39,559 bases of DNA from positions 1 through 39,559 of the forward strand of contig NZ_CADIKK010000050.1 in the NCBI RefSeq assembly GCF_902859915.1, given 5' to 3'. The stretch is from Paraburkholderia ultramafica (GTDB lineage: Bacteria > Pseudomonadota > Gammaproteobacteria > Burkholderiales > Burkholderiaceae). This document shows positions 8,930 through 17,956 of this stretch, piece after piece (positions within the stretch are counted from its first letter, which is position 1; each line of letters opens with the position of its first letter). Made by a program: the position numbers and the translations under genes. The notes under the pieces were generated by a model that worked only from the letters and a program-made list of their open reading frames with translations, made no database searches and had not been told where the DNA came from.

Positions 8930-9823
8930 TCATGAATTCTCAAGCTCCGCAAACAGCCAATCCTGAAAGCTGCGCAGCTTCGGCAAGTCAGCACGCGACT
9001 TCAACAGATTCAGCGTATAGCCGTGCACGTTGAGTCCATCCAGTCCGAGCGGCGCAACCAGCCGCCCCGTTTCCAGTTCACGCTGCGCCAGCAGCAGACT
9101 CTCGAGGCACACGCCAAGGCCGTCGACCGCCGCGCTCAGCGCCATGAACGAACGGTCGAAGCGCGGCCCGCGCCCGATATCGAGCCGTGTCTTGCGATGC
9201 AGGCGCATCCAGTCACGCCAGCCAACCAGACAGCCCTCGCTGTGAATCAGCGGATGGTGCTGCAGATCCGCGACGCTGCGCAGCGGATAGTCGCCGGCCA
9301 TCAGCGCCGGTGAGCACAGCGGCACGATTGTCTCCGACGGCAATTCCAGCACCATCGTGCCGGCCGGTTGCAGTTTGCGCGGACCGTAGCGGATGTCAAT
9401 ATCGACCGCCCCCGCGATCAGGTCCGCCGCCTCCGACGACGCATTCAAACGCACGTCGATATCCGGATGCGCCGCGCTGAAACGGGCAATGCGCGGCATC
9501 AGCCACTGCGTCGCAAAGCTCGGCGTGCAATGGATCGTGAGGATGTCGCTCTTCGCGACGCGGCCGATCTCGCGAGTGGCTGCATCGATGCGCGCGAACG
9601 CCGAGGTGATTTCCTCTGCGTATTGCCGCCCCGAGTCCGTCAGCAGCACCGTGCGATGCAGTCGATGGAACAGACGAATGTTCAATTGCTCTTCGAGCAA
9701 CTTGATTTGATGGCTGATCGCCGACGGTGTCACGAACAGTTCTTCTGCTGCGAGCGCAAACGAAGACAGCCGCGCGGCGGCTTCGAATGCCTGTATCGAC
9801 TTGAGAGTGACGCGATTGTGCAT
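8930..9823 (-). CDS. LysR-family transcriptional regulator (GcvA type)
   Basis: 297 residues. The N-terminal winged helix-turn-helix (about residues 5-65) contains IQAFEAAARLSSFALAAEEL and TPSAISHQIKLLEEQL, the pattern of the GcvA branch. A LysR substrate-binding domain follows (about 90-295). The gene is divergent from the transketolase/TRAP operon across about 137 bp that holds an AT-rich palindrome. This is the standard layout for a LysR protein that represses itself and activates its neighbour in response to a pathway metabolite. The effector is not known; a substrate or intermediate of the TRAP-imported compound is the natural guess. Confidence 0.93.
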   Translation of the reverse strand: MHNRVTLKSIQAFEAAARLSSFALAAEELFVTPSAISHQIKLLEEQLNIRLFHRLHRTVLLTDSGRQYAEEITSAFARIDAATREIGRVAKSDILTIHCTPSFATQWLMPRIARFSAAHPDIDVRLNASSEAADLIAGAVDIDIRYGPRKLQPAGTMVLELPSETIVPLCSPALMAGDYPLRSVADLQHHPLIHSEGCLVGWRDWMRLHRKTRLDIGRGPRFDRSFMALSAAVDGLGVCLESLLLAQRELETGRLVAPLGLDGLNVHGYTLNLLKSRADLPKLRSFQDWLFAELENS

Positions 9824-9836
9824 GGCAGCATCAACG

Positions 9837-9849
9837 TGAATTCAATTCA
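9837..9849. promoter_or_regulatory. AT-rich palindrome between lysR and the transketolase operon
   Basis: TGAATTCAATTCA is a perfect inverted repeat around a single central base. It lies 14 bp upstream of the LysR start codon in the divergent intergenic region. The position suits autoregulatory LysR binding. Further AT-rich sequence (about 9858-9872) may hold the -10 region of the rightward operon. Function is inferred from position only. Confidence 0.4.
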
Positions 9850-9960
9850 TCCATCGACTATCTTAATTCGTTTGAGCGCGTGCGGCCGTGAGTTTACGCT
9901 TGAGTCACTGGCCGCGATGTCGATGCGGTCCCTGCAAAGAGACTCATGAGGAGACAAACA

Positions 9961-10806
9961 GTGAACATTAGCGAAACCGCGCCGCATGCCGAACTCGCGG
10001 AGCACGCCTATCAGATTCGCCGCAACGCGTTGCGTATGGGCGAGGTGCAGGGGCAAGGCTATATCGGCCAGGCGCTCGACATCGCCGACGTGCTGGCGGT
10101 CGCCTACTTCCGCGCGATGCGCTATCGCGCCGACGATCCCGACTGGGAGGGCCGCGATCGCTTCCTGCTATCGAACGGCCACTACGCGATCGCGCTGTAC
10201 GCGGCGCTGATCGAGGCCGGCATCATCGCCGACGAAGAACTGGAGACCTACGGCAGCGACGACAGCCGTCTGCCGATGTCCGGCATGGCGAGCTACACGC
10301 CCGGCATGGAGATGTCCGGCGGCTCGCTCGGGCAAGGACTGACGATCGCGGTCGGCCGCTGCCTCGGGTTGAAGCGCAAAGGCTCGGACGCACGCGTCTA
10401 CACGCTGTTCTCCGACGGCGAACTCGACGAAGGCGCGGTGTGGGAAGGCTTGATGTCTGCCGCGCACTGGCAACTGGACAACCTGATCGCGATGGTCGAC
10501 GTCAACAATCAGCAGGCCGACGGGCCGTCGTCGAAAGTGATGGCGTTCGAGCCGCTGGTCGAGAAGCTGCAGGCGTTCGGCTGGTTCGTGCAGCGCGTGG
10601 ACGGCAACGATCTCGCGGCGGTGGCCGCCGCGTTCGACGCGGCGCGCACGCATCCTGAAGCGCAACCACGGATCATCGTCTGCGATACGCGCATGGGTTG
10701 CGGCGTGCCGTTCCTCGAAGCGCGCGAGAAGAATCACTTTATCCGCGTCGATGCGCACGAGTGGCAACTCGCGCTGCAGGCGCTCGAAGCCGGGAGAAAC
10801 GTATGA
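9961..10806 (+). CDS. Transketolase N-terminal (ThDP-binding) subunit, divergent split type
   Basis: 281 residues from a GTG at 9961. GAGGAGA at 9948-9954 sits at ideal distance; the in-frame ATG at 9946 overlaps that RBS and is unlikely to be used. This is the Pyr/PP half of a split transketolase. LLSNGHYAIALYAAL and GGSLGQGLTIAVG are the ThDP pocket segments. The diphosphate/Mg motif reads SDGELDEG then DVNNQQADG, so the first Gly of the classical GDG is Ser. The last codon overlaps the start of the C-terminal subunit (ATGA), so the two halves are translationally coupled and presumably form one enzyme. It is the first gene of the operon that includes TRAP genes and a second, full-length transketolase. 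The family moves two-carbon ketol units; the substrate here is unknown. Confidence 0.88.
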   Translation: MNISETAPHAELAEHAYQIRRNALRMGEVQGQGYIGQALDIADVLAVAYFRAMRYRADDPDWEGRDRFLLSNGHYAIALYAALIEAGIIADEELETYGSDDSRLPMSGMASYTPGMEMSGGSLGQGLTIAVGRCLGLKRKGSDARVYTLFSDGELDEGAVWEGLMSAAHWQLDNLIAMVDVNNQQADGPSSKVMAFEPLVEKLQAFGWFVQRVDGNDLAAVAAAFDAARTHPEAQPRIIVCDTRMGCGVPFLEAREKNHFIRVDAHEWQLALQALEAGRNV

Positions 10807-11801
10807 GCGCCGCCGCACTGAAACCGCGTCTGAAAACCTCGGCGATGATCGCGTCGATTGCCGGCGAAGGGCAGATCACCCGCTCGGCTCCATTCGGTCA
10901 CGCACTGGTCGAACTGGCGCGCAACCGGCCCGAGGTGGTCGGCATGACCGCCGATCTCGGCAAATACACCGACCTGCATCTGTTCGCGAAGGAATACCCC
11001 GAGCGCTACTACCAGATGGGGATGGCCGAGCAACTGCTGATGGGCGCGGCCGCCGGCATCGCGCACGAAGGCGCGCAACCGTTCGTCACCACCTACGCGG
11101 TGTTCGCCGCGCGGCGCGCGTATGACTTCATCCATCAGGCGATTGCCGAGGACAACCTCGACGTCAAGATCGTCTGCGCGTTGCCGGGTCTCACCACCGG
11201 CTACGGTCCGAGCCACCAGGCGGCGGAGGACCTCGCGCTGTTTCGCGCGATGCCGAACCTCACGGTGATCGATCCGTGCGATGCGCTCGAAATCGCACAG
11301 ATGGTGCCGGCGATCGCCGATCATCGCGGCCCTGTCTACGCCCGGCTATTGCGCGGCAACGTGCCGGTCGTGCTCGACGAATACGACTACCAGTTCGAAC
11401 TCGGCAAAGCGAAGCTGCTGCGCGACGGCGCCGAAGTGCTGATCATCTCGTCCGGAATCATGACGATGCGCGCGCTCGAAACCGCCAGGGCGCTCGCCGC
11501 CGACCGCGTCGACGTGGGTGTGCTGCATGTGCCGACCATCAAGCCGCTCGACACCGTCACGCTGCTGCGTGAAGCGCGCCGCACGGGGCGTCTCGTGATC
11601 GTCGCGGAGAACCATACGGTGATCGGCGGGCTTGGCGAAGCGGTGGCCGCCGTGCTGCTGGCCAACGGCGTCACGCCGCCGTTCCGCCAGATCGGCCTGC
11701 CCGATGCGTTTCTTGACGCGGGCGCACTGCCGACGCTGCACGACCGCTATGGCATTTCGACCGACGCGATGTGCGACACGATCAAAGGCTGGCTGCGTTG
11801 A
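10803..11801 (+). CDS. Transketolase C-terminal subunit, divergent split type
   Basis: 332 residues starting at the ATG in the ATGA overlap with the preceding gene. It holds the pyrimidine-binding domain (QMGMAEQLLMGAAAGIAHEG, with the Glu of GMAEQ that activates ThDP) and the C-terminal transketolase domain (VIVAENHTVIGGLGEAV). By eye, the segment ALPGLTTGYGPSHQ aligns with the H-x12-H segment of classical transketolases. It keeps the second His but lacks the first, which contacts the substrate phosphate in yeast and E. coli enzymes. I infer a possible preference for unphosphorylated substrates; this needs a proper alignment. It works with the N-terminal subunit encoded immediately upstream. 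Confidence 0.88.
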   Translation: MSAAALKPRLKTSAMIASIAGEGQITRSAPFGHALVELARNRPEVVGMTADLGKYTDLHLFAKEYPERYYQMGMAEQLLMGAAAGIAHEGAQPFVTTYAVFAARRAYDFIHQAIAEDNLDVKIVCALPGLTTGYGPSHQAAEDLALFRAMPNLTVIDPCDALEIAQMVPAIADHRGPVYARLLRGNVPVVLDEYDYQFELGKAKLLRDGAEVLIISSGIMTMRALETARALAADRVDVGVLHVPTIKPLDTVTLLREARRTGRLVIVAENHTVIGGLGEAVAAVLLANGVTPPFRQIGLPDAFLDAGALPTLHDRYGISTDAMCDTIKGWLR

Positions 11802-11897
11802 GGAGCGGTACGCATCCGTCCGTATAGCAGCCACGCATAGTCACCGATAACCAGACCCGTAGCAACGCATAACCACCCCATTCAGGAGATCCGCATC

Positions 11898-12662
11898 ATG
11901 TCAGAGTCACGTCTTCTCGACGGCAAGGTCGCCGTTATTTCCGGCGGCGCGTCGCCGCGCGGCATCGGCATGGCGACCGCCCGCAAGTTCGCGGCACACG
12001 GCGCACGCATCGCCATTTTCGATCTCGACGAAAATGCCGCCGTGGAAGCCGCCGCGTCGATCGGCCCGGAGCATCGCGGCTATGCGTGCAACGTCACCGA
12101 TCGCGGCGCGTGCCAGGCCGCCGTCGAGCGGACCATCGCCGATCTCGGTTCGATCGATATCCTGATCAATAACGCTGGCATCACGCAGCCGGCCAAATTT
12201 CTCGAGATCGATCCGCAAAGCTGGGACCGGATTCTCGACGTCAACCTGCGTGGCGTGTTGTACCTGTCGCAAGCGGTCGTCCCGCAGATGAAAAAACAGA
12301 AGAGCGGGTCGATCGGCTGCATGTCGTCGGTATCGGCGCAGCGCGGCGGCGGCATTCTCGGCGGCCCGCACTACTCGGCGGCCAAAGCCGGCGTGCTGGG
12401 TCTCGCGAAAGCGATGGCGCGCGAACTCGGCAATGACGGCATCCGCGTGAACTGCGTGACGCCCGGCCTGATCCAGACCGACATCAACGCGGGCAAGATC
12501 AGCGACGACAAACGCGGCGAGATTCTCGCCGGCATTCCGCTCAATCGTCTGGGCGTGCCCGACGATGTGGCCGGCGCATTCCTGTTCCTCGCGTCGGAGT
12601 TGTCGTCGTATATCACGGGCGCGGTGATCGACGTGAACGGCGGTATGCTGATTCACGGCTAA
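11898..12662 (+). CDS. SDR-family NAD(P)-dependent oxidoreductase
   Basis: 254 residues, classical short-chain dehydrogenase. The cofactor loop is SGGASPRGIG (a variant of TGxxxGIG with one extra residue), then NNAGI, a Ser in the MSSVSA strand and the catalytic YSAAK. It ends in VNGGMLIHG. A strong RBS (CAGGAG) precedes the ATG at 11898. It lies 96 bp after the split transketolase genes and before the TRAP genes. It probably oxidises a hydroxyl of the imported hydroxy acid, or reduces the product of the transketolase step. Many such proteins are annotated FabG-like or gluconate 5-dehydrogenase-like, and the sequence does not settle the substrate. A collapsed relic of a related gene lies at 30197-30334. 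Confidence 0.93.
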   Translation: MSESRLLDGKVAVISGGASPRGIGMATARKFAAHGARIAIFDLDENAAVEAAASIGPEHRGYACNVTDRGACQAAVERTIADLGSIDILINNAGITQPAKFLEIDPQSWDRILDVNLRGVLYLSQAVVPQMKKQKSGSIGCMSSVSAQRGGGILGGPHYSAAKAGVLGLAKAMARELGNDGIRVNCVTPGLIQTDINAGKISDDKRGEILAGIPLNRLGVPDDVAGAFLFLASELSSYITGAVIDVNGGMLIHG

Positions 12663-12820
12663 AACGCTCCGGCAGGACGAGCCGTCTGGCGGGAGGCCGG
12701 CGGCGGCGATGGAGACCCGGCACGCAGCAGAGAACAAACGGGCGCGGCGCGCAACACGTGCAGCCGCCGCGCTGCGAGATTCGACAACCATAACGACACG
12801 CCATATTGGAGGAAGACACC

Positions 12821-13864
12821 ATGACTACCCGTTCGAACGCCCCGAAGGGCATCAGCCGCCGCGACTTTCTGAAAGCCGGCGCGACCTTGTCCGCCGCCGC
12901 GCCGTTATGGAGCGTCTCGCGGCGCGCGCTGGCGGCGCCCGAGTTTTCGTACAAACTCGCCACCGGCCAGGACCCGACTCATCCAGTCAACATCCGCGCA
13001 CAAGAGGCGATCAATCACATTCGTGAAGCGACCAACGGCCGCCTCGATATCAAGCTGTTTCCGCAGAACCAGCTCGGCTCCGACACCGACCTGCTCTCGC
13101 AGGTGCGCAACGGCGGCGTGGAGTTCTTCAATCAGGCGTCGTCGATTCTGGCGACGCTCACGCCCGCTGCGGGCATCGTCAACACAGGCTTCGCGTTCAA
13201 GGACTACGACGCGGTCTGGACGGCGATGGACGGCGACCTCGGCAACTACATCCGCGCACAGATCGCCAAGTCGGGCATCGTGTCGGTCAGCAAGGTCTGG
13301 GACAACGGCTTCCGCCAGATCAGTTCATCGACGCGCGCGCTGCGTGCGCCGGCCGACCTGAAAGGCTTCAAGATCCGCGTGCCGCAAGCGCCGATGCTGA
13401 CCTCGCTGTTCAAGGCGCTCGAAGCGGGCCCCGCGCCGATCAATTTCAACGAACTGTATTCGGCGTTGCAGACCGGCGTGGTCGAAGGCCAGGAGAATCC
13501 GCTGCCGATCATCGCCACCGCCAAGCTCTACGAAGTGCAGAAGTACATCAGCCTCACGTCGCACGTGTGGGACGGTTACTGGATTCTAGGCAACCGCGCC
13601 GCGTGGGAACGCTTGCCGGCGGACCTTCGCGCTATCGTCACGCGTGAATTCGAAAAGGCCGCGATGCTGCAACGCGCGGATATCGCGAAGCTGAGCAACT
13701 CGCTGCGCGACCAGTTGAAAACGAAGGGCATCACCTTCATCGACGTCGATCGCGAAGCGTTCCGCGGCGCGCTGGCCAAGACGAGCTTCTATCGCGACTG
13801 GCGGGGCAAATACGGCGAGGAGGCATGGGGCCTGCTGGAGAAGTCCGTCGGAAAACTGGGGTAA
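12821..13864 (+). CDS. dctP: TRAP transporter solute-binding protein (DctP family)
   Basis: 347 residues. The N-terminus has a twin-arginine signal (SRRDFLKAG) with Ala-rich cleavage near RALA-APEF, so the periplasmic protein is probably exported folded. The DctP fold follows, with QNQLGSDTDLLSQVRNG and the hallmark KIRVPQAP Arg, which binds the substrate carboxylate. GVVEGQENP is also typical. The ATG at 12821 follows GGAGG at a proper distance; a TTG at 12806 lies inside the RBS and is rejected. It precedes the fused DctQM gene by 4 bp. The family imports organic acids with Na+ or H+, so the pathway substrate probably carries a carboxylate. Confidence 0.94.
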   Translation: MTTRSNAPKGISRRDFLKAGATLSAAAPLWSVSRRALAAPEFSYKLATGQDPTHPVNIRAQEAINHIREATNGRLDIKLFPQNQLGSDTDLLSQVRNGGVEFFNQASSILATLTPAAGIVNTGFAFKDYDAVWTAMDGDLGNYIRAQIAKSGIVSVSKVWDNGFRQISSSTRALRAPADLKGFKIRVPQAPMLTSLFKALEAGPAPINFNELYSALQTGVVEGQENPLPIIATAKLYEVQKYISLTSHVWDGYWILGNRAAWERLPADLRAIVTREFEKAAMLQRADIAKLSNSLRDQLKTKGITFIDVDREAFRGALAKTSFYRDWRGKYGEEAWGLLEKSVGKLG

Positions 13865-13868
13865 TGCG

Positions 13869-15728
13869 ATGATCACGATCTCCTATTCGCACGAGGCGCA
13901 GCATCGGTTCGCCTGCGCGCTCGATTCCGCGCTCGGGCATCTGGTGGAGATTCCCGCCGCGTTGCTGGTGCTGGCGGAAATCTTCGTGCTGCTGGCCGGC
14001 GTGACGAGCCGCTACATTCTCCACTCGCCGCTCGTCTGGTCCGACGAACTCGCGTCGATGCTGTTCCTGTGGCTCGCGATGCTCGGCGCGGTAATCGCGT
14101 TGCGGCGCGGCGAGCACATGCGGATGACGGCGCTGGTCGGCATGGCGCCGCCGGGCGTGCGCGCCTTTCTCGACGTGGTGGCGATCGCCGCGCCGATCGC
14201 GTTTCTCGCGATGGTGATCGGCCCCGCCATCAGCTTCGCGCAGGACGAGTCGTTCATCACCACGCCCGCGCTCGAACTGTCGAATTCGTGGCGCGCGGCC
14301 GCGTTGCCGATCGGCTCGGCGCTGATGCTGCTGGTCGCCGTGGTACGGCTCGCGCGCATGGGCGACTGGCGCCTCGTGCTGGGCGCGGTCGCCACAGTCG
14401 GCGCGCTGGTCGGCATCTTTATCGCGCTCGGGCCAGTGTTGCGCGATCTCGGCAATATCAATCTGCTGATCTTTTTCGTCGGGCTGGTGGCGCTCGGCGT
14501 ATTGAGCGGCGTGCCCATCGCGTTTTCGTTCGGACTCGCGACTTTCGGCTACCTCGCGCTGACCACCAATACGCCGATGCCGGTCGTGGTCGGCCGCATG
14601 GACGAAGGCATGTCGCATCTGATCCTGCTCTCAGTGCCGCTCTTCGTGTTTCTCGGCCAGTTGATCGAGATGACCGGCATGGCCACGGCGATGATCGCGT
14701 TCCTCGCGAGTCTGCTGGGCCATGTGCGCGGCGGTCTGTCGTATGTGCTGGTCGGCGCGATGTATCTGGTGTCCGGCATCTCGGGATCGAAAGCCGCGGA
14801 CATGGCGGCGGTCGCGCCGGTGCTGTTTCCGGAGATGAAAGCGCGCGGCGCGAAACCCGGCGATCTGGTCGCGCTGCTCGCGGCGACCGGTGCGCAGACC
14901 GAGACGATTCCGCCCAGCCTCGTGCTGATCACGCTCGGCTCGGTCACCGGCGTGTCGATCTCGGCGCTCTTCACGGGCGGCATGCTGCCGGGGATCGTGC
15001 TGGCGATCACGCTGTGCATCGTGGTGCAGTGGCGCTACCGGCGCGATGACTTGTCGAGCGTCAAGCGCGCGAGCCGTGGCGAGATTCTGCGCAAGCTGTT
15101 GATCGCGTTCCCGGCACTCGCGCTACCGTTCGTGATTCGCGCGGCGGTGGTCGAAGGCATCGCGACCGCCACCGAAGTCTCCACCATCGGCATCGCCTAT
15201 GCAGTGGTGGCGAGCCTGCTGATCTATCGCCGTTTCGAGTGGAAGCGGCTCAAGCCGATGCTGATCGATACCGCGACGCTGTCCGGCGCGATCCTGCTGA
15301 TCATCGGCGCGGCGACCGCGATGGCGTGGGCGTTGACGCAGTCCGGCTTCTCGGGCCAGCTCGCGCAAACCTTGGGTGGTTTGCCGGGCGGCGCGGCGAT
15401 GTTCATGGCGGCGTCGATCTGCGTGTTCGTGATTCTCGGCAGCGTGCTCGAAGGCATTCCGGCGATCGTGCTGTTCGGCCCGCTGATGTTCCCGATCGCA
15501 CGGGCGATGCACATCCACGACGTGCACTACGCGATGGTCGTGATTCTGTCGATGGGCGTGGGTCTGTTCGCGCCGCCGTTCGGCGTCGGCTACTACTCCG
15601 CTTGCGCGGTGAGCCGCATCCATCCCGACGAAGGCATGAAGCCGATTCTCGGCTACATCGCCGCATTGATGGTCGGACTGATTATCGTGGCCGCCGTGCC
15701 GTGGATTTCGACCGGCTTCCTGCGTTGA
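13869..15728 (+). CDS. dctM: TRAP transporter fused permease (DctQ-DctM)
   Basis: 619 residues in one frame. The first ~190 residues carry the DctQ-like small membrane subunit, with LVWSDELASMLFLWLAMLG typical of the family. The remaining ~430 form the large DctM subunit, with its repeated helices and the motifs SGISGSKAADMAAVAPVL and GATGAQTETIPPS-like. Such Q-M fusions are known in TRAP systems. It starts 4 bp after the binding-protein gene with the same orientation, so the complete transporter is encoded by two genes. It acts in the inner membrane and couples uptake to an ion gradient. Confidence 0.93.
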   Translation: MITISYSHEAQHRFACALDSALGHLVEIPAALLVLAEIFVLLAGVTSRYILHSPLVWSDELASMLFLWLAMLGAVIALRRGEHMRMTALVGMAPPGVRAFLDVVAIAAPIAFLAMVIGPAISFAQDESFITTPALELSNSWRAAALPIGSALMLLVAVVRLARMGDWRLVLGAVATVGALVGIFIALGPVLRDLGNINLLIFFVGLVALGVLSGVPIAFSFGLATFGYLALTTNTPMPVVVGRMDEGMSHLILLSVPLFVFLGQLIEMTGMATAMIAFLASLLGHVRGGLSYVLVGAMYLVSGISGSKAADMAAVAPVLFPEMKARGAKPGDLVALLAATGAQTETIPPSLVLITLGSVTGVSISALFTGGMLPGIVLAITLCIVVQWRYRRDDLSSVKRASRGEILRKLLIAFPALALPFVIRAAVVEGIATATEVSTIGIAYAVVASLLIYRRFEWKRLKPMLIDTATLSGAILLIIGAATAMAWALTQSGFSGQLAQTLGGLPGGAAMFMAASICVFVILGSVLEGIPAIVLFGPLMFPIARAMHIHDVHYAMVVILSMGVGLFAPPFGVGYYSACAVSRIHPDEGMKPILGYIAALMVGLIIVAAVPWISTGFLR

Positions 15729-15813
15729 GCCGCTGACGCGCGAAGCGGCCAGAGTCTGCGATGCGGCCGTTCTCGCGCGACGTTCTTGCCGCCCGTCCCA
15801 TTTGTCCGATTGC

Positions 15814-15837
15814 CGCCGCCCGCTTTGCCGGGCGGCG
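15814..15837 (+). promoter_or_regulatory. GC-rich hairpin just upstream of the tkt ribosome-binding site
   Basis: CGCCGCCCG and CGGGCGGCG form a perfect 9-bp stem around a CTTTGC loop. It ends a few bases before the AGAGGAG RBS of the full-length transketolase gene. No U-tract follows. It could attenuate or stabilise the distal operon mRNA; that role is speculative. Confidence 0.4.
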
Positions 15838-15854
15838 TAGAGGAGCCTTTTGCC

Positions 15855-17939
15855 ATGTCCGCCACCGAAGCACAGCTTGCCGCATTGCCTCTATCGACCG
15901 CTTCACCAGCTTCAACCCCGCCCGCGCCGCAAATGGCGCCGGTCCCCGCGCAAGCTCGCGAGCCAGCGGCGGCCCAACTGCCGCTCGCCGATGCGATCCG
16001 CTTCCTGTCGATCGATGCGATCCTGCGTGCCGGCGAGGGTCATCAAGGCGTGCCGCTCGGCATGGCCGAAATCGCGACCGCGCTGTTCACCCGGCACCTG
16101 AAGTTCAATCCCGCCGATCCGACCTGGCCCGACCGCGACCGCTTCGTGCTGTCCAACGGCCACGGCTCGCTGCTGCTGTATTCGCTGCTCTATCTGACCG
16201 GATATGACGCGATCGGCCTGGAGCAGATCAAGACCTTCCGCGAACTCGGCTCGCATTGCGCTGGCCATCCCGAGTACGAACCGGCGCACGGTATCGAAGC
16301 CACCACCGGCCCGCTCGGCCAGGGGATCGCCAACGCGTTCGGCATGGCCGTCGCTGAAGCGTATCTCGCGGCAAAATTCGGCAGCGAACTCGTCGACCAC
16401 TACACGTACGCGTTCGTCGGCGATGGCTGTCTGCAGGAAGGTATCGGCCAGGAAATGATTTCGCTCGCGGGGCATCTGCAACTCGGCAAGCTGATCCTTT
16501 GCTGGGACGACAATCAGATCACCGACGACGGCAGCACTTCGCTATCGATTAGCGAAGACGTCTGCGCACGGTTTCGCGTGGGCGGCTGGCATGTCGTCGA
16601 AGTCGACGGGCACGATCTCGAAGCGGTATCGGCGGCACTGACGATTGCGCGCGCGGACCCACGGCCTTCGATGATCGCGTGCAAGACCGTGATCGGCCGC
16701 GGCATTGCGCGCTTGCAAGGGCAACGCGGCGGCCATAGCGGCAAGCTGTTTCAGGCGGACGCCGACGCGGCGCGCGAGCAGCTCGGCTGGCCGCATGCGG
16801 CGTTCGAGCTGCCTGCGGACATCCTGAACGCATGGCGCGCGGCCGGGCGGCGCAGCAACGCGCAACATGCCGAATGGCGGGCGCGCGTCGCCGCGTTGCC
16901 GGACGCGCAACGCGCGGAGTTCGAACGGGTCCAGTCCGGCCGTCTGCCTGAAGGCTGGCGCGATATTCTCGACGACTACCGCAAGCGCGCCGCAGCGCGC
17001 GACGAAGCGCAACCCGGCATCGCGGTGTCGGGCGAAATCAGCGACCTGCTCGCGCCGCTGTTGCCGGAACGCATGGTCGGTTGCGCCGATCTCGAAGCGC
17101 CCACGGGCCACAAGCGCCAGTTGCAGGCCTTCACTGCCGCCGACCATTCCGGCGCCTACGTTCATTGCGGCGTGCGCGAACATCTGATGGGCGCGATGGC
17201 GAACGGCATGGCCACGCACGGCGGCGTGATCGCGACCAGCGTCACCTATCTGGCCTTCTCCGACTACCAGCGCCCTGCAATGCGGATGGCCGCGTTGATG
17301 GGCTTGCCCGTGCACTTCGTGTTCAGTCACGATTCGATCGGCGTCGGCAAGAATGGACCGACGCATCAGCCTGTCGAAATACTCGCGTCGTTGCGCGCGA
17401 TGCCCAACATGCGCGTACTGCGTCCCGCCGATGCGGTCGAGGCCGCCGAATGCTGGGCGCTCGCGCTCGAGCATCGGCGCGGCCCGAGCACGCTGGTGTT
17501 CGCGCGCCAGGCGCTGCCGCTGGTGCGCCGTGAACATAGCGCCGAGCCGTTGTCGCGGCGCGGAGCTTACGTGCTGGCCGACGCGGATAACGGACCACGC
17601 GTCGTCACGTTGCTCGCGACCGGCTCCGAAGTCGCGCTGGCGTTGCAGGCGCGCCGTCAGTTGCAGGACGAAGGCATCGCGACCGCGGTCGTGTCGATGC
17701 CATGCTGGGAGATCTTCGACGCACAGGATGCAGCCTATCGTTCGGAAGTACTCGGCCCAGGCACTGTGCGTGTCGGCATCGAAGCGGCGCTGCGTTTCGG
17801 CTGGGACCGCTATCTCGGCGAACGCGGCGGCTTTGTCGGCATGACGGGATTTGGGGCGTCCGCGTCTGCGGAAACGCTGTACGAGCACTTCGGCATCACG
17901 GCGCAGCACATCGTCGCCGAAGCGAAGCGGCATCTGTAA
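15855..17939 (+). CDS. tkt: Transketolase, full-length
   Basis: 694 residues from the ATG at 15855, preceded by AGAGGAG. The upstream in-frame ATG at 15786 runs through the hairpin and is rejected. About 45 low-complexity Ala/Pro residues precede the catalytic part. Landmarks: GEGHQGVPLGMAEIA, SNGHGSLLLYSLLYLTGY, GPLGQGIANAFGMAVAEAY, the ThDP/Mg motif VGDGCLQEGIGQEM with DDNQI, HCGVREHLMGAMANG with the activating Glu, and HDSIGVGKNGPTHQP with both His. Compared by eye with TktA, the Arg of the SRKASQ segment and the Ser of ADLAPSN are not conserved (here ADLEAPTG). Two of four phosphate contacts therefore seem lost. It is the second transketolase of the same operon. Confidence 0.92.
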   Translation: MSATEAQLAALPLSTASPASTPPAPQMAPVPAQAREPAAAQLPLADAIRFLSIDAILRAGEGHQGVPLGMAEIATALFTRHLKFNPADPTWPDRDRFVLSNGHGSLLLYSLLYLTGYDAIGLEQIKTFRELGSHCAGHPEYEPAHGIEATTGPLGQGIANAFGMAVAEAYLAAKFGSELVDHYTYAFVGDGCLQEGIGQEMISLAGHLQLGKLILCWDDNQITDDGSTSLSISEDVCARFRVGGWHVVEVDGHDLEAVSAALTIARADPRPSMIACKTVIGRGIARLQGQRGGHSGKLFQADADAAREQLGWPHAAFELPADILNAWRAAGRRSNAQHAEWRARVAALPDAQRAEFERVQSGRLPEGWRDILDDYRKRAAARDEAQPGIAVSGEISDLLAPLLPERMVGCADLEAPTGHKRQLQAFTAADHSGAYVHCGVREHLMGAMANGMATHGGVIATSVTYLAFSDYQRPAMRMAALMGLPVHFVFSHDSIGVGKNGPTHQPVEILASLRAMPNMRVLRPADAVEAAECWALALEHRRGPSTLVFARQALPLVRREHSAEPLSRRGAYVLADADNGPRVVTLLATGSEVALALQARRQLQDEGIATAVVSMPCWEIFDAQDAAYRSEVLGPGTVRVGIEAALRFGWDRYLGERGGFVGMTGFGASASAETLYEHFGITAQHIVAEAKRHL

Positions 17940-17956
17940 ATCATCGGGACATGGAC

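Noticed and set aside
13737..14618. 293-codon minus-strand frame opposite the TRAP genes
   Set aside because: His/Arg/Asp/Gln-rich low-complexity translation typical of antisense to hydrophobic membrane-protein codons.
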